From Croceimicrobium sp965658965 (GTDB lineage: Bacteria > Bacteroidota > Bacteroidia > Flavobacteriales > Schleiferiaceae), in NCBI GenBank assembly GCA_965658965.1, contig CBFHVV010000001.1, forward strand, positions 1 through 64,000: 64,000 bases of DNA, given 5' to 3'. Under the pieces are notes generated by a model. That model did not search any database. It worked only from the letters and a program-made list of their open reading frames with translations, and was not told the DNA's origin. Shown in pieces: positions 34,772-43,588 of this stretch. Made by a program: the position numbers and the translations under genes. Every line of letters begins with the position of its first letter. Position 1 is the stretch's first letter.

Positions 34772-36607
34772 ATGAAAAAATCATTATTCTTCTTAGGTCT
34801 TAGTTTAGCATTTTTTTGTGCTCAAGCGCAGACCTCTTTTAATCCAGAAATAGACCTTAGCAACTGGGAGCCAAGCACTGTTGTTGTACCGCCCTCTCCT
34901 TTAATTACCCAATATTTGTTTATTGGTGGGCATCACAAAGTACAAACCACCGCCACCTACGGAAATGCGGCAGGAGAAGCCTTGGCTAAGCAGTGGCATG
35001 ACTTTATCGGCTTTACTCCAGATAACTCAGGAAATGATTTAGGATGGATTTCAGTAAATCACGAAATGGTAGTTGCTAACGACTCCATCGGCGATGGTGG
35101 TGGAATGAGCGTTTTTAAAGTTCGTCGCGACCCTGCCACAGATTCTCTAATCGTAGTAGATCAGACTTTAAGTGATGGTCGCCAAGGAAAGTATTTTGCA
35201 GTTGATTTCGCAAATACAGTAGGTGAAACTGGAATGAACTGCGGCGGTATCACTGCGCCCGACGGACGAATTTGGACGGCAGAAGAATGGTGGAGAGGCT
35301 CAAATTCTGATTTAGCAGATCGTGATACAGGCATGTTTACTATTGGGACAGGAACCGCTACTAGTCCTGTAAGTGAAGGTTTCCCGGGCTTTAATGGTGA
35401 GTCAATTAAGAAGTATCAAAACTATAACTATATGGTAGAAATTGACCCGAGAGAAGCACAAGCGCTGCGTAAGCAGTATAATTGGGGTCGCCAACCTTTT
35501 GAAGGGGGAGCGGTAATGCCAGATAATAAAACTGTTTACTTAGGAGCTGATGCCACCCCTGGTTTTTTCACAAAGTTTGTAGCAAGTACAGCTGGAGATT
35601 TCACCCAAGGAACCACCTATGTTTATAAGCATGACGGTAACGGTTCTAAGTGGCTTGAAATAGATAATACAGATATCAATAAAATGTTAAACTTCAGCGA
35701 CGAGGCAGTGGCCTTGGGTGCTAGTATGTTTAACCGTATTGAATGGGTAACGGAAATTGGCGGAAAAGTATATTTCACGGAAACGGGTAGAGATAATCCA
35801 GCCAATAGCTGGGCCGATGAAAAAGCAGCGGGTGCCGTATTTGCTCCTCATCACTTAGACCGAGCCGCAGAACAAAGTCTTGAATTTGGTACTGCGATTA
35901 GTCCAGACAGCAGCCAGTATTGGGATTACTACGGCCGAGTAATGATGTATGACCCTGCGACCAATCAAACTTCTGTATTTCTAGAAGGTGGCCCTTACTT
36001 TTCGGTAGATCCCAGTACCAGCTCTTATCCAGATAAGCATTTATCAAACCCTGATGGTTTGAATAAAATTACTATTAATGGCAAAGATTATATGCTGATT
36101 AATGAAGATTTGAATGGCACCTCAAAAGGAAGAACGCCAGCCGGAATTGCTAATCGTACTTGCGAGCTATTTATGTTGGACATGAGTATTGCTAAGCCTA
36201 GTTTAAACGACTTAGTGCGCATTGCGGTGGTTCCAGTGGGCGCCGAAATTACGGGTGCAATTGGGACTGATGATGGTAAAACCATCTTATTTAACGTACA
36301 ACACCCAAGTAGCTCCAACCCTTTTCCCTTTAACAATTCACTTACTATTGCTATTACTGGCTGGGATCAGGTGACTATCGGCATGGAGGAGCAAGCTTTT
36401 GAAGAAGGAGCTTTTGAAATGTATCCTAATCCTGCTACCCGCACTTTGTACTTTAAAACTCGCAACGACATTGCCATTTATAATGTGGAAGGTAAGCGAA
36501 TGAAGGTCTACTACGATGTAACTAATATTGATATTAGTTACTTAAAGCCAGGCGTTTACTATGTTCAAAACACGACTGGACAAACACAAAAACTTTTAGT
36601 TAAGTAA
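34772..36607 (+). CDS. Secreted PhoX-like (DUF839) phosphatase-family protein with T9SS tail
   Basis: 611 residues. Signal peptide ends at CAQAQ. The central region matches DUF839/PhoX proteins: SVNHEMV, EGGAVMPDNKTVYLGAD, and SNPDGLN late. PhoX enzymes are Ca/Fe-dependent alkaline phosphatases. The last 75 residues form a Por-type sorting domain (YPNPATRTLYF, then ISYLKPGVYYV), so it is exported by type IX secretion. The ATG at 34772 starts the signal peptide; an upstream in-frame start adds 11 residues. Confidence 0.82.
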   Translation: MKKSLFFLGLSLAFFCAQAQTSFNPEIDLSNWEPSTVVVPPSPLITQYLFIGGHHKVQTTATYGNAAGEALAKQWHDFIGFTPDNSGNDLGWISVNHEMVVANDSIGDGGGMSVFKVRRDPATDSLIVVDQTLSDGRQGKYFAVDFANTVGETGMNCGGITAPDGRIWTAEEWWRGSNSDLADRDTGMFTIGTGTATSPVSEGFPGFNGESIKKYQNYNYMVEIDPREAQALRKQYNWGRQPFEGGAVMPDNKTVYLGADATPGFFTKFVASTAGDFTQGTTYVYKHDGNGSKWLEIDNTDINKMLNFSDEAVALGASMFNRIEWVTEIGGKVYFTETGRDNPANSWADEKAAGAVFAPHHLDRAAEQSLEFGTAISPDSSQYWDYYGRVMMYDPATNQTSVFLEGGPYFSVDPSTSSYPDKHLSNPDGLNKITINGKDYMLINEDLNGTSKGRTPAGIANRTCELFMLDMSIAKPSLNDLVRIAVVPVGAEITGAIGTDDGKTILFNVQHPSSSNPFPFNNSLTIAITGWDQVTIGMEEQAFEEGAFEMYPNPATRTLYFKTRNDIAIYNVEGKRMKVYYDVTNIDISYLKPGVYYVQNTTGQTQKLLVK

Positions 36608-36626
36608 TCTGCATAAAGGAGAAAGT

Positions 36627-36664
36627 GGAGGCTGTCTTTTCGTAAGACGGCCTCTCTTTTTTTA
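36627..36664 (+). terminator. Intrinsic terminator after the PhoX-like gene
   Basis: GAGGCTGTCTT, TTCG-type loop, AAGACGGCCTC (one G-T pair) followed by a T-rich run. Confidence 0.85.
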
Positions 36665-36722
36665 AGGCAAGCCGATACCTTTTTGGGTAGTACGGTGTCT
36701 TTCTATTGAAAACCATACTGTG

Positions 36723-38627
36723 ATGCAAAAGCCTAAATTTTCGATACTCATTCTTATCTTGTTTGCAATTTTTAGTTCTGCTTATCGCGAGAAGCCAAAC
36801 CCGGCCAAAGCCATTCAAAAGAATTTTTTAAGTGAAGTGCAAAGCTTTGAAGCCGCCTTTGGCGTTTTTAAAACTAAAGCATCTCAAGCCAATTGGAATC
36901 AAACTGACTTGCAAAAGCAGTTTTTGCAAATTCGAATACAATTTAAAAGCATAGAGGCACTCACCTCTTATCTCCAACCTCAAGATTTTAATGACTACCT
37001 CAATGGGGCGCCCTTACCCAAAGTTGAGCGCAATGCACCACGCTTAATAATATTAGAGCCCAAAGGTTTACAAATAATGGAGGAGCAGCTTTTTGCTTGC
37101 GCAGAAGAGTTTGAAATTGGTAATTTTCGTAAGCTATCTAATCAGTTTCACTTTCAGTTAGGGCAAACTACCCGCAGTTTCCAATATTTGAAAATCACGA
37201 ATCGTCAGGTTTTTGAAGCCATGCGATTGGGCTTAATTCGCATCATGTCTTTGGGGATTACGGGATTTGATACACCAGCTGGTCGCGAGAATATGGCTGA
37301 AAGTGTAGCAGCTTGGCAAAGCTTGAGGGAGATGTCTCTCGCATACACCGAAGTATGCTCTGATAAGGTCTTAGCAGCTCGAATCAATAAGCTATGGCTA
37401 GAAGGTGAAGATTTTTTAAGTAATGTCTCCAGTTTTGCAGAGATGGATCGGCTAAACTTCATTAAGCTTTTCGTAGAGCCACTATATGCTAGCTTGTATG
37501 ATTTACATAAACATTTAGCTTACGAGTTTGCCGCTGAGGTGTACCAAGGCGAGCTGGCTTTTAATTATCATTCGCGTTCAATTTTTAGTTCAAACTTTTT
37601 TAATCCAGCCTTTTTTACAGGGATAAAAGAGAAAAAGAGGGAAGCTGCGGAATTAGGTAGGCTTTTATTTTTCGATCCGATTTTAAGTGGAAACCTCGAT
37701 AGGTCCTGTGCTTCTTGTCATAAGCCAGACTTGGCTTTTACCGATGGATTGTCCACTAGCTTAGCCACAGGTGGTGAGTCGCATATTAAACGCAATGCTC
37801 CCAGTTTGTTAAATGCAATATATACGGAAAGGTTTTTTTATGACCTTCGAGCAGATCGCATGGAAAGCCAAATTGAGCATGTTATTTTTAATAAGGATGA
37901 GTTTGCTTCAAACTATAAAACGATTTTTAAACGGCTGGAGGCCATTCCAGAATATCGAGAACGCTTTGCGCTAAGCTTTCCAGAGTATCAGGGGCAAATA
38001 AGTAGACAGACGCTATCTAGAGCATTAATTGCTTATCTATCAGACTTAAACTCTTTTAATAGTCCAATAGACCGCTATCTAAGAGGGGAGGAACAAGCTT
38101 TAGAGCCAGGGGTTATAAAAGGATTCAATTTGTTTATGGGGAAAGCCAATTGTGCAACCTGTCACTTCGCGCCAAGCTTTAGTGGTTTAGTTCCACCTTT
38201 ATTCGAGGAAAGTGAGTCTGAGGTTTTAGGGGTTTTAGAAGGTCCAGACTCTTTAGTCTTAGACGATGACCTGGGTCGCTATGCCGCGGGAGTTCCAAAT
38301 TATGAAGCACCTTTTTACAAAAACTCGTTTAAAACTGTTAGTATCCGTAATGTCGCTTTGAGCGCGCCATACTTTCATAACGGAAGTTACCATAGCTTGA
38401 AGGAGGTGATGGACTTTTATAATGATGGTGGTGGACTGGGTAAGGGTTTGGATCTGCCGCATCAAACGCTGAGTGCCGATTCTTTAGGACTAAGCGAACA
38501 GGAAATTGATGCTATTATTAGCTTTATGGAGGCTTTAAGCGATACCTCGAAGCTTGGTCAGCAACCAAAAGCTTTACCACTGGGTGTAAATGATTCCATT
38601 CAACGCAAAGTGGGTGGTTTCTACTAA
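36723..38627 (+). CDS. Di-heme cytochrome c peroxidase family protein with long N-terminal domain
   Basis: 634 residues; the adjacent GTG at 36720 is less likely than this ATG. N-terminal signal/anchor (FSILILILFAIFSSA), then a helical domain of about 280 residues, then a MauG/CcpA-type domain with heme motifs CASCH (Cys329-His333) and CATCH (Cys477-His481). Typical CcpA enzymes are about 330 residues. It may reduce peroxide or oxidise a substrate in the periplasm. Located between the PhoX gene and a sensor kinase. Confidence 0.82.
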   Translation: MQKPKFSILILILFAIFSSAYREKPNPAKAIQKNFLSEVQSFEAAFGVFKTKASQANWNQTDLQKQFLQIRIQFKSIEALTSYLQPQDFNDYLNGAPLPKVERNAPRLIILEPKGLQIMEEQLFACAEEFEIGNFRKLSNQFHFQLGQTTRSFQYLKITNRQVFEAMRLGLIRIMSLGITGFDTPAGRENMAESVAAWQSLREMSLAYTEVCSDKVLAARINKLWLEGEDFLSNVSSFAEMDRLNFIKLFVEPLYASLYDLHKHLAYEFAAEVYQGELAFNYHSRSIFSSNFFNPAFFTGIKEKKREAAELGRLLFFDPILSGNLDRSCASCHKPDLAFTDGLSTSLATGGESHIKRNAPSLLNAIYTERFFYDLRADRMESQIEHVIFNKDEFASNYKTIFKRLEAIPEYRERFALSFPEYQGQISRQTLSRALIAYLSDLNSFNSPIDRYLRGEEQALEPGVIKGFNLFMGKANCATCHFAPSFSGLVPPLFEESESEVLGVLEGPDSLVLDDDLGRYAAGVPNYEAPFYKNSFKTVSIRNVALSAPYFHNGSYHSLKEVMDFYNDGGGLGKGLDLPHQTLSADSLGLSEQEIDAIISFMEALSDTSKLGQQPKALPLGVNDSIQRKVGGFY

Positions 38628-38819
38628 TTTTTCTGTTCGCGAAAAAATCAGCATCTTTATTCCCAAATTGGAAAAGCATTAAGATGTTTCCCGATTGGGG
38701 AAAAATTATCCCTGTCTTGGAAATATATCGGTTCAAAGATATATTTACCTAATTGATTATTAGGGTTTTGACTATTGGTACTGTAATTGCTTTCCGTATA
38801 TGTTGCTTAAAGAGAAAAA
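38628..38819. other. Intergenic region before the sensor kinase
   Basis: 192 bp with no gene. The sequence AAAAATTATCCC is flanked by CCCGATTGGG-like short repeats near 38690, and an AT-rich stretch near 38727-38760 may include a promoter. Confidence 0.3.
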
Positions 38820-41219
38820 TTGAAGAAGTCTATTTTCACATATTTATTTTTATCCTTATTCCTTTTACCCTTCACAGGTCAAGGAACTCAGGTGATAAAT
38901 GCGGAAGTAGTATTGTCGGACTCTTATTTTTCGGATCCTGAAGTTATAGACTTAGATGGGCGCTGGCGCTTTTACTGGCAAGAGTTTGTTAGTCCAGAGA
39001 AACAGCCAATCGCAAATGAGCTTCCCGTATTTCGAGACTTTGAAAAAAATTGGTCGGACATACCTTCTCTGCGCAATTCATTTCATGCTAAAGGTTTTGC
39101 CAGTTATGAGTTAAACATAAATAGCTCGCAAGCCACGGATAAGTTAGCCTTACGAGTACCAGAATTTTATTCGGCCTATGCTCTGTACTTAAACGGAGAT
39201 CTAATCGCTAAAAATGGAAAGGTTGGCCAAGATATTGTTAGCTCCGAGCCTTATTGGTTGCCCAAAGTTGCAAACATCAGTTTAAAGAAAGGCTCTAATC
39301 GTTTGGTGATTCATATCTCTAACTTCGAACATCATAAAGGTGGTGCCGTTGCTCCCATTAGTTTAGGAGAAGCTGAGACCATTGGGTTTTATAAAAACAT
39401 GGCCATTAGTGGTTCACTCTTTATTGCAGGTACACTTTTAATTTCTGCCGTTTTCTCGCTGATCGTGTACTATTTTCAAAAATTAGATTTTGCCTTTCTT
39501 TTCTTTGGTCTTTTCGCTTTAACCTATATGTATCGTATTGTAGGCACCGATACTTATATTCTCCACGAAGTTTTTGGAAATTTAAGCTGGTATTTAACCA
39601 TTCGGTTGGAATACCTTAGTCTTTTCCTTAGTGTTATTTTCTTTACCTATTTCTACAAGAATTTAATTGAAAGACGTGCTCCTGAATGGTTATTTCATAC
39701 CATTGGTGCTACTTCATTGATTATGGCATTGATGGTAATGCTTCCTCCAGAAACATTTACTGCCTTTATTGACTACTACCTACTCTTTGTAGCCTTAGCC
39801 TTTTTAGTAACTACTTCTTTTTATTTGCGCTCCATCCGCTTAAGTCATAGCATGAGCTGGTTTACCACTATTGCGGTATTGGCATTAATTGGAGTCATGT
39901 TTATTAAAATGTCTGCATTTTTTGGATTTGGCACCGGCAACCTCTTCATTTCATTTTTTGGTTATATCGTTTTCATCATAGCGCAAACCATCGCTCTTAG
40001 TCAGCGTTTTGGCTATAACATGCGTATGCACATTACCCAAAGTGAAAGTGCCGTTGTTAGCCAGCAGAACTTTATGAACTCAGTGAGTCATGAATTAAAA
40101 ACTCCGATGAATGCCATTATGGGTATGACTGAGTTTTTGTCTCGATCTAAATTAGATGCAGATCAACAGTCTAAATTGGAGACCATTCGTAAAAACAGTG
40201 AGCAGTTGAATAATCTCCTGATGGATCTGCTCAATTTTTCGGCTATTGATTCGGGCTCTTTGAAATTAGAAAGCCGCAAGTTTGACCTTAGAGATGTAGT
40301 TAACAAAGCCATAGAGCAAGCGGATGCCAAGGATAGTAGTGTTATCAACTTTAAGATGAACTACGATGAGAATATCCCGGAAGAGCTGGCAGGTGATCCC
40401 GATCGCTTAGGTCAAGTTCTCTACCACCTATTAAACAATGCTTTCAAGTTTACTGAAAAGGGTAATATTAACTTTTCTATGCAAATGCAAAGTGTAGAAG
40501 GAAATTTAGTAAACCTCAAGTTAGTTGTTCAAGATACTGGTACAGGAATTAAGTCTGAAGACTTAGAAAAAGTGGTAAAAGCTTTTAACCAAGGTAATGA
40601 AGGTAATACTCGCAGTCATGGTGGAACCGGATTAGGTCTTACCATTTCCTCAAATATTATAGAGTTAATGGGAGGCGAGCTTTGGATAGATAGTGAGTAT
40701 GGACACGGTACTACGGTTACTTGTGAGTTTGTATTAAAAACGCCACGCCTAAACCTCACCAAACACGCACAAGAGTTAAAAGATGAGTATAAAGATAAGA
40801 TTGAAGGCTTAAAAATTCTTTATGCAGAGGATAACCCCATTAACCAAAAGCTATTGGTTATGATTATGAAGACCATGGGTTATGAGGTTGATATTGCTAA
40901 TAATGGTTTAGAAGCATGGGAGATGGCTCTAACTAAGCGCTATCAAATTATTTTTATGGATGTTCAGATGCCTAAGATGGATGGTATTGAGGCCACCAAG
41001 CGCATCGTTAAAGATCAGCCAGAACGTCCTATTATTATTGCAGTAACCGCAAACGCTGAGGTAGCGGATCAAAAAAGATGTATTGAGGCGGGTATGAATG
41101 ATTTTATTCCCAAGCCATTTAGTGCAAAAACCTTAAAAGACGCGATTAAGAAGTGGCAGGGTTTACTTCTTTATATGGAAGAAGACTCGAGAGATGATAA
41201 ATTACGTGTGATCTCCTAA
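38820..41219 (+). CDS. Hybrid sensor histidine kinase/response regulator with 7TMR-DISM input
   Basis: 799 residues. Signal peptide, then a periplasmic beta-jelly-roll (7TMR-DISM extracellular type 2, about 25-190), seven transmembrane helices (about 195-395), a HisKA domain with phospho-acceptor His424 in SHELKTP, HATPase (NNAFKF, DTGTGIK, GTGLGLTIS) and a C-terminal receiver with Asp714 (FMDVQMPKMDG). DISM inputs are thought to sense carbohydrates or small ligands. The start is TTG at 38820. The phosphorelay partner (HPt and DNA-binding regulator) is not here. Confidence 0.92.
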   Translation: MKKSIFTYLFLSLFLLPFTGQGTQVINAEVVLSDSYFSDPEVIDLDGRWRFYWQEFVSPEKQPIANELPVFRDFEKNWSDIPSLRNSFHAKGFASYELNINSSQATDKLALRVPEFYSAYALYLNGDLIAKNGKVGQDIVSSEPYWLPKVANISLKKGSNRLVIHISNFEHHKGGAVAPISLGEAETIGFYKNMAISGSLFIAGTLLISAVFSLIVYYFQKLDFAFLFFGLFALTYMYRIVGTDTYILHEVFGNLSWYLTIRLEYLSLFLSVIFFTYFYKNLIERRAPEWLFHTIGATSLIMALMVMLPPETFTAFIDYYLLFVALAFLVTTSFYLRSIRLSHSMSWFTTIAVLALIGVMFIKMSAFFGFGTGNLFISFFGYIVFIIAQTIALSQRFGYNMRMHITQSESAVVSQQNFMNSVSHELKTPMNAIMGMTEFLSRSKLDADQQSKLETIRKNSEQLNNLLMDLLNFSAIDSGSLKLESRKFDLRDVVNKAIEQADAKDSSVINFKMNYDENIPEELAGDPDRLGQVLYHLLNNAFKFTEKGNINFSMQMQSVEGNLVNLKLVVQDTGTGIKSEDLEKVVKAFNQGNEGNTRSHGGTGLGLTISSNIIELMGGELWIDSEYGHGTTVTCEFVLKTPRLNLTKHAQELKDEYKDKIEGLKILYAEDNPINQKLLVMIMKTMGYEVDIANNGLEAWEMALTKRYQIIFMDVQMPKMDGIEATKRIVKDQPERPIIIAVTANAEVADQKRCIEAGMNDFIPKPFSAKTLKDAIKKWQGLLLYMEEDSRDDKLRVIS

Positions 41220-41231
41220 AATCAGCGTTAC

Positions 41232-41894
41232 TTAATCACTCAGCCCCAGCCCGTGGGCATCAATAACCTTACCTTCTACTACCAAATAGACTTTATTTTG
41301 CGCTTTCACCTTCATGGTGTACAAGCCGGTGAAATCGCCGAAGGCTGGTAGAATCCCACTCTTTTTCTCAAAGAAAAAACAAGGCAGACGCAAGCTCTGC
41401 TTCCCCATGCCTTTTAAATTAACCCCAGGATGGATATGTCCACATAAATTGTAAAGCGGTTCTGGCGCTTCCTCGGGTTCGTGACTTAACCAAAAGGGCC
41501 CAAGAGCGATGCTTTCTAAATGGCAATGCAGTTGCGCTTCTTGATAATTTACCGTTCGTAGGATATCGTGATTTCCACTAATTAAGTGAAACTCACAATT
41601 CGGAAAGCGGGCGATGGTTTCTTTGAAGCTTTGCCATTCGGTATTCATTTTAGAATGGAAAAGATCACCTAAGAAATAAAGTTTTTTAGGTTGGACCTGC
41701 AGAAGAAGATCAAATAGTCTTTGATAATTATTTTTTTGGGCTTTGGCCGGAATGGCTAAACCCTCTTTACGAAAGTGTCCAATTTTCCCAAAGTGCGTAT
41801 CAGCGATAAAAAGAGTTCTTTCTTGGGGCCAATAGATAGCTTTTTGTGCTAATAACCAAAGTTCCTCGCCAGCCAGAGTAATGCTTTCCTTCAT
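41232..41894 (-). CDS. pdeM: PdeM-type metallophosphoesterase
   Basis: 220 residues of calcineurin-like fold. Metal motifs IADTHFGK, FLGDLFH, SGNHD and CGHIHPG are all present. It fits the ligase-associated DNA-damage-response endonuclease PdeM, normally found with Lhr-like helicase, ligase and exonuclease genes; none of these are adjacent here. The gene converges on the sensor kinase. Confidence 0.83.
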   Translation of the reverse strand: MKESITLAGEELWLLAQKAIYWPQERTLFIADTHFGKIGHFRKEGLAIPAKAQKNNYQRLFDLLLQVQPKKLYFLGDLFHSKMNTEWQSFKETIARFPNCEFHLISGNHDILRTVNYQEAQLHCHLESIALGPFWLSHEPEEAPEPLYNLCGHIHPGVNLKGMGKQSLRLPCFFFEKKSGILPAFGDFTGLYTMKVKAQNKVYLVVEGKVIDAHGLGLSD

Positions 41895-41954
41895 GTATAA
41901 GAAAGGGAGTCAATATATTTTGTGGCTAAATTACGTTCTAAATTTCGGATATTT

Positions 41955-43451
41955 TTAATTGGGAAGACTTAGGTTTTCCCCCGTGTTGGCGGTGGTCGGA
42001 TCCACGGGAATAAGTCTTTTATAATGCTCGTAGCGTAGAAAGATGTCTCTTACATAACGAAAAGGTTCTTCACCTCTTACTGGGCCATAGCGTACTAAAG
42101 GATCGCTATAATAGCGGTATTCCCCCATTTTTCGAAGCCAAGGTGCCACGTTTTTATCATATACCAAAGAGTCCTTACCATCTTTGGATGCTAGCCTTTG
42201 TGCGTCTAATAGGTGTCCGTAGCCGCAATTATAAGAGGCGAGAGTGAATTTAATTCTTTGGGTAGAGTCGGGTATATTATCGAATTTTGACCATATCTCT
42301 TTTAGGTAACGCGTCCCTGCTTCTAAATTTTGCTCAGGGTTATAGACGTCGTTTAAACCTAGTTCGTTAGCCGTACTGGGCATTACTTGCATTAAACCGC
42401 CTGCTCCAGCCCAAGAGGTCGCCCGCGGATCGAAGCGCGATTCTTGATAAACTAAGGAGCTTACCAAGCGCCAGTCCCAAGCTAAACTGTCTGAGTATTT
42501 TTGAATAGTGGAATCGAAGGGGCTGATTTGACCGCTATTTTTACCAAAAAACTCGCTCTCAACTCGGCGGCGATAAGATTTTTTATGGACATAGTACTTG
42601 TCGTATATAAAATGATAGACGTCGGTTTTGCGAATAGAGTTAACCCATTGGTTTACCCTGTTTAAAAATTCGGGACCATTATTTCGAACGCCCCAAGCTA
42701 TTCTTTGCGACAGACTAATCGGTGTTTCTACATCTAAAATGGGATAATAGGTTTGATTGATGGAGGCTAAATTATAGTCTGAAACAGTGTACTTTATTTT
42801 CCCTTCAACCACCATTTTTATGAGGTCTTCAATATTGTGATTACCCAATACCGTATCGAGGTGAATGGTACCGCCCACTTCTTCTTGTAAGTTTAGCATG
42901 CGTTCATAATAGGAGGACTTGCGATGCAAGTGAACGGTATCGTCAATCAGTTCAATCACATCCTTCACTAAATATTTAGAGATCTTATGTCGCGGAAGTT
43001 TTCGCCAATTGCTTGGTTTACGCTGTACTAGAGCTTGGTGGGTTGTGTAGAGGTAGTCGGTAAAGTCGATTAATTCTTTACGTGGTTCAGTAATGGTTAA
43101 GCCATGCGCAATTATATCGCCTTCTCCACGATTGAGAAGGTCAAAAACCTCGTCGATATTAGAGGCCAAGACTATTTCTAGCTCTAGTCCTAAATGATCG
43201 GCCAAGCGTTTTACCAATTCATACTCCAGGCCCATAGCTTCTCCGCGATACAGAAAATAGGAGGTAGAGCTGTAAATCATTATGGCTCTAAGTTTACCTT
43301 CTTCAGCTATCTGCTTTAGGTCCCTTTCTACAATGGGGCCATCAAGCTCTGTTTTAGGTCGGCGTGATTGAGAGGAGCTAAGATCACTTTGATTACAAGC
43401 GAGCATGACTAGGCTGAAAAGGAGAACAAGAACAAAATTGATTTTTTTCAT
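41955..43451 (-). CDS. mltF: MltF-like membrane-bound lytic transglycosylase
   Basis: 498-residue lipoprotein (lipobox MLAC near residue 19). The N-terminal domain is an SBP_bac_3 module (about 55-280), and the C-terminal domain is a Slt-type transglycosylase with catalytic Glu in YQESRFDP and the GAGGLMQVMPSTA motif. It cleaves peptidoglycan to 1,6-anhydro-muropeptides. The start at MKKINFVL was chosen over a frame four codons longer because it begins the signal sequence. Confidence 0.92.
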   Translation of the reverse strand: MKKINFVLVLLFSLVMLACNQSDLSSSQSRRPKTELDGPIVERDLKQIAEEGKLRAIMIYSSTSYFLYRGEAMGLEYELVKRLADHLGLELEIVLASNIDEVFDLLNRGEGDIIAHGLTITEPRKELIDFTDYLYTTHQALVQRKPSNWRKLPRHKISKYLVKDVIELIDDTVHLHRKSSYYERMLNLQEEVGGTIHLDTVLGNHNIEDLIKMVVEGKIKYTVSDYNLASINQTYYPILDVETPISLSQRIAWGVRNNGPEFLNRVNQWVNSIRKTDVYHFIYDKYYVHKKSYRRRVESEFFGKNSGQISPFDSTIQKYSDSLAWDWRLVSSLVYQESRFDPRATSWAGAGGLMQVMPSTANELGLNDVYNPEQNLEAGTRYLKEIWSKFDNIPDSTQRIKFTLASYNCGYGHLLDAQRLASKDGKDSLVYDKNVAPWLRKMGEYRYYSDPLVRYGPVRGEEPFRYVRDIFLRYEHYKRLIPVDPTTANTGENLSLPN

Positions 43452-43530
43452 AAGCTGGTACACTGGCTGAAAATACTAATTAATTTTTTATCTCCCTTAA
43501 TTTAGGCCAGATGGCAGCCTAATAGAAATA

Positions 43531-43562
43531 AAAAAAGCTGCTTGAATCACTTCAAGCAGCTT
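43531..43562 (-). terminator. Intrinsic terminator for the S46 peptidase gene
   Basis: A perfect 12-bp stem AAGCTGCTTGAA with a 4-nt loop; on the minus strand it ends in a run of seven or more T. Confidence 0.9.
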
Positions 43563-43588
43563 CTATTCATAAACTTATGAGATTGGCC

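Noticed and set aside
41232..41894. PdeM considered as marker of a ligase-associated repair cluster
   Set aside because: The partner helicase, ligase and exonuclease genes are absent from the window.
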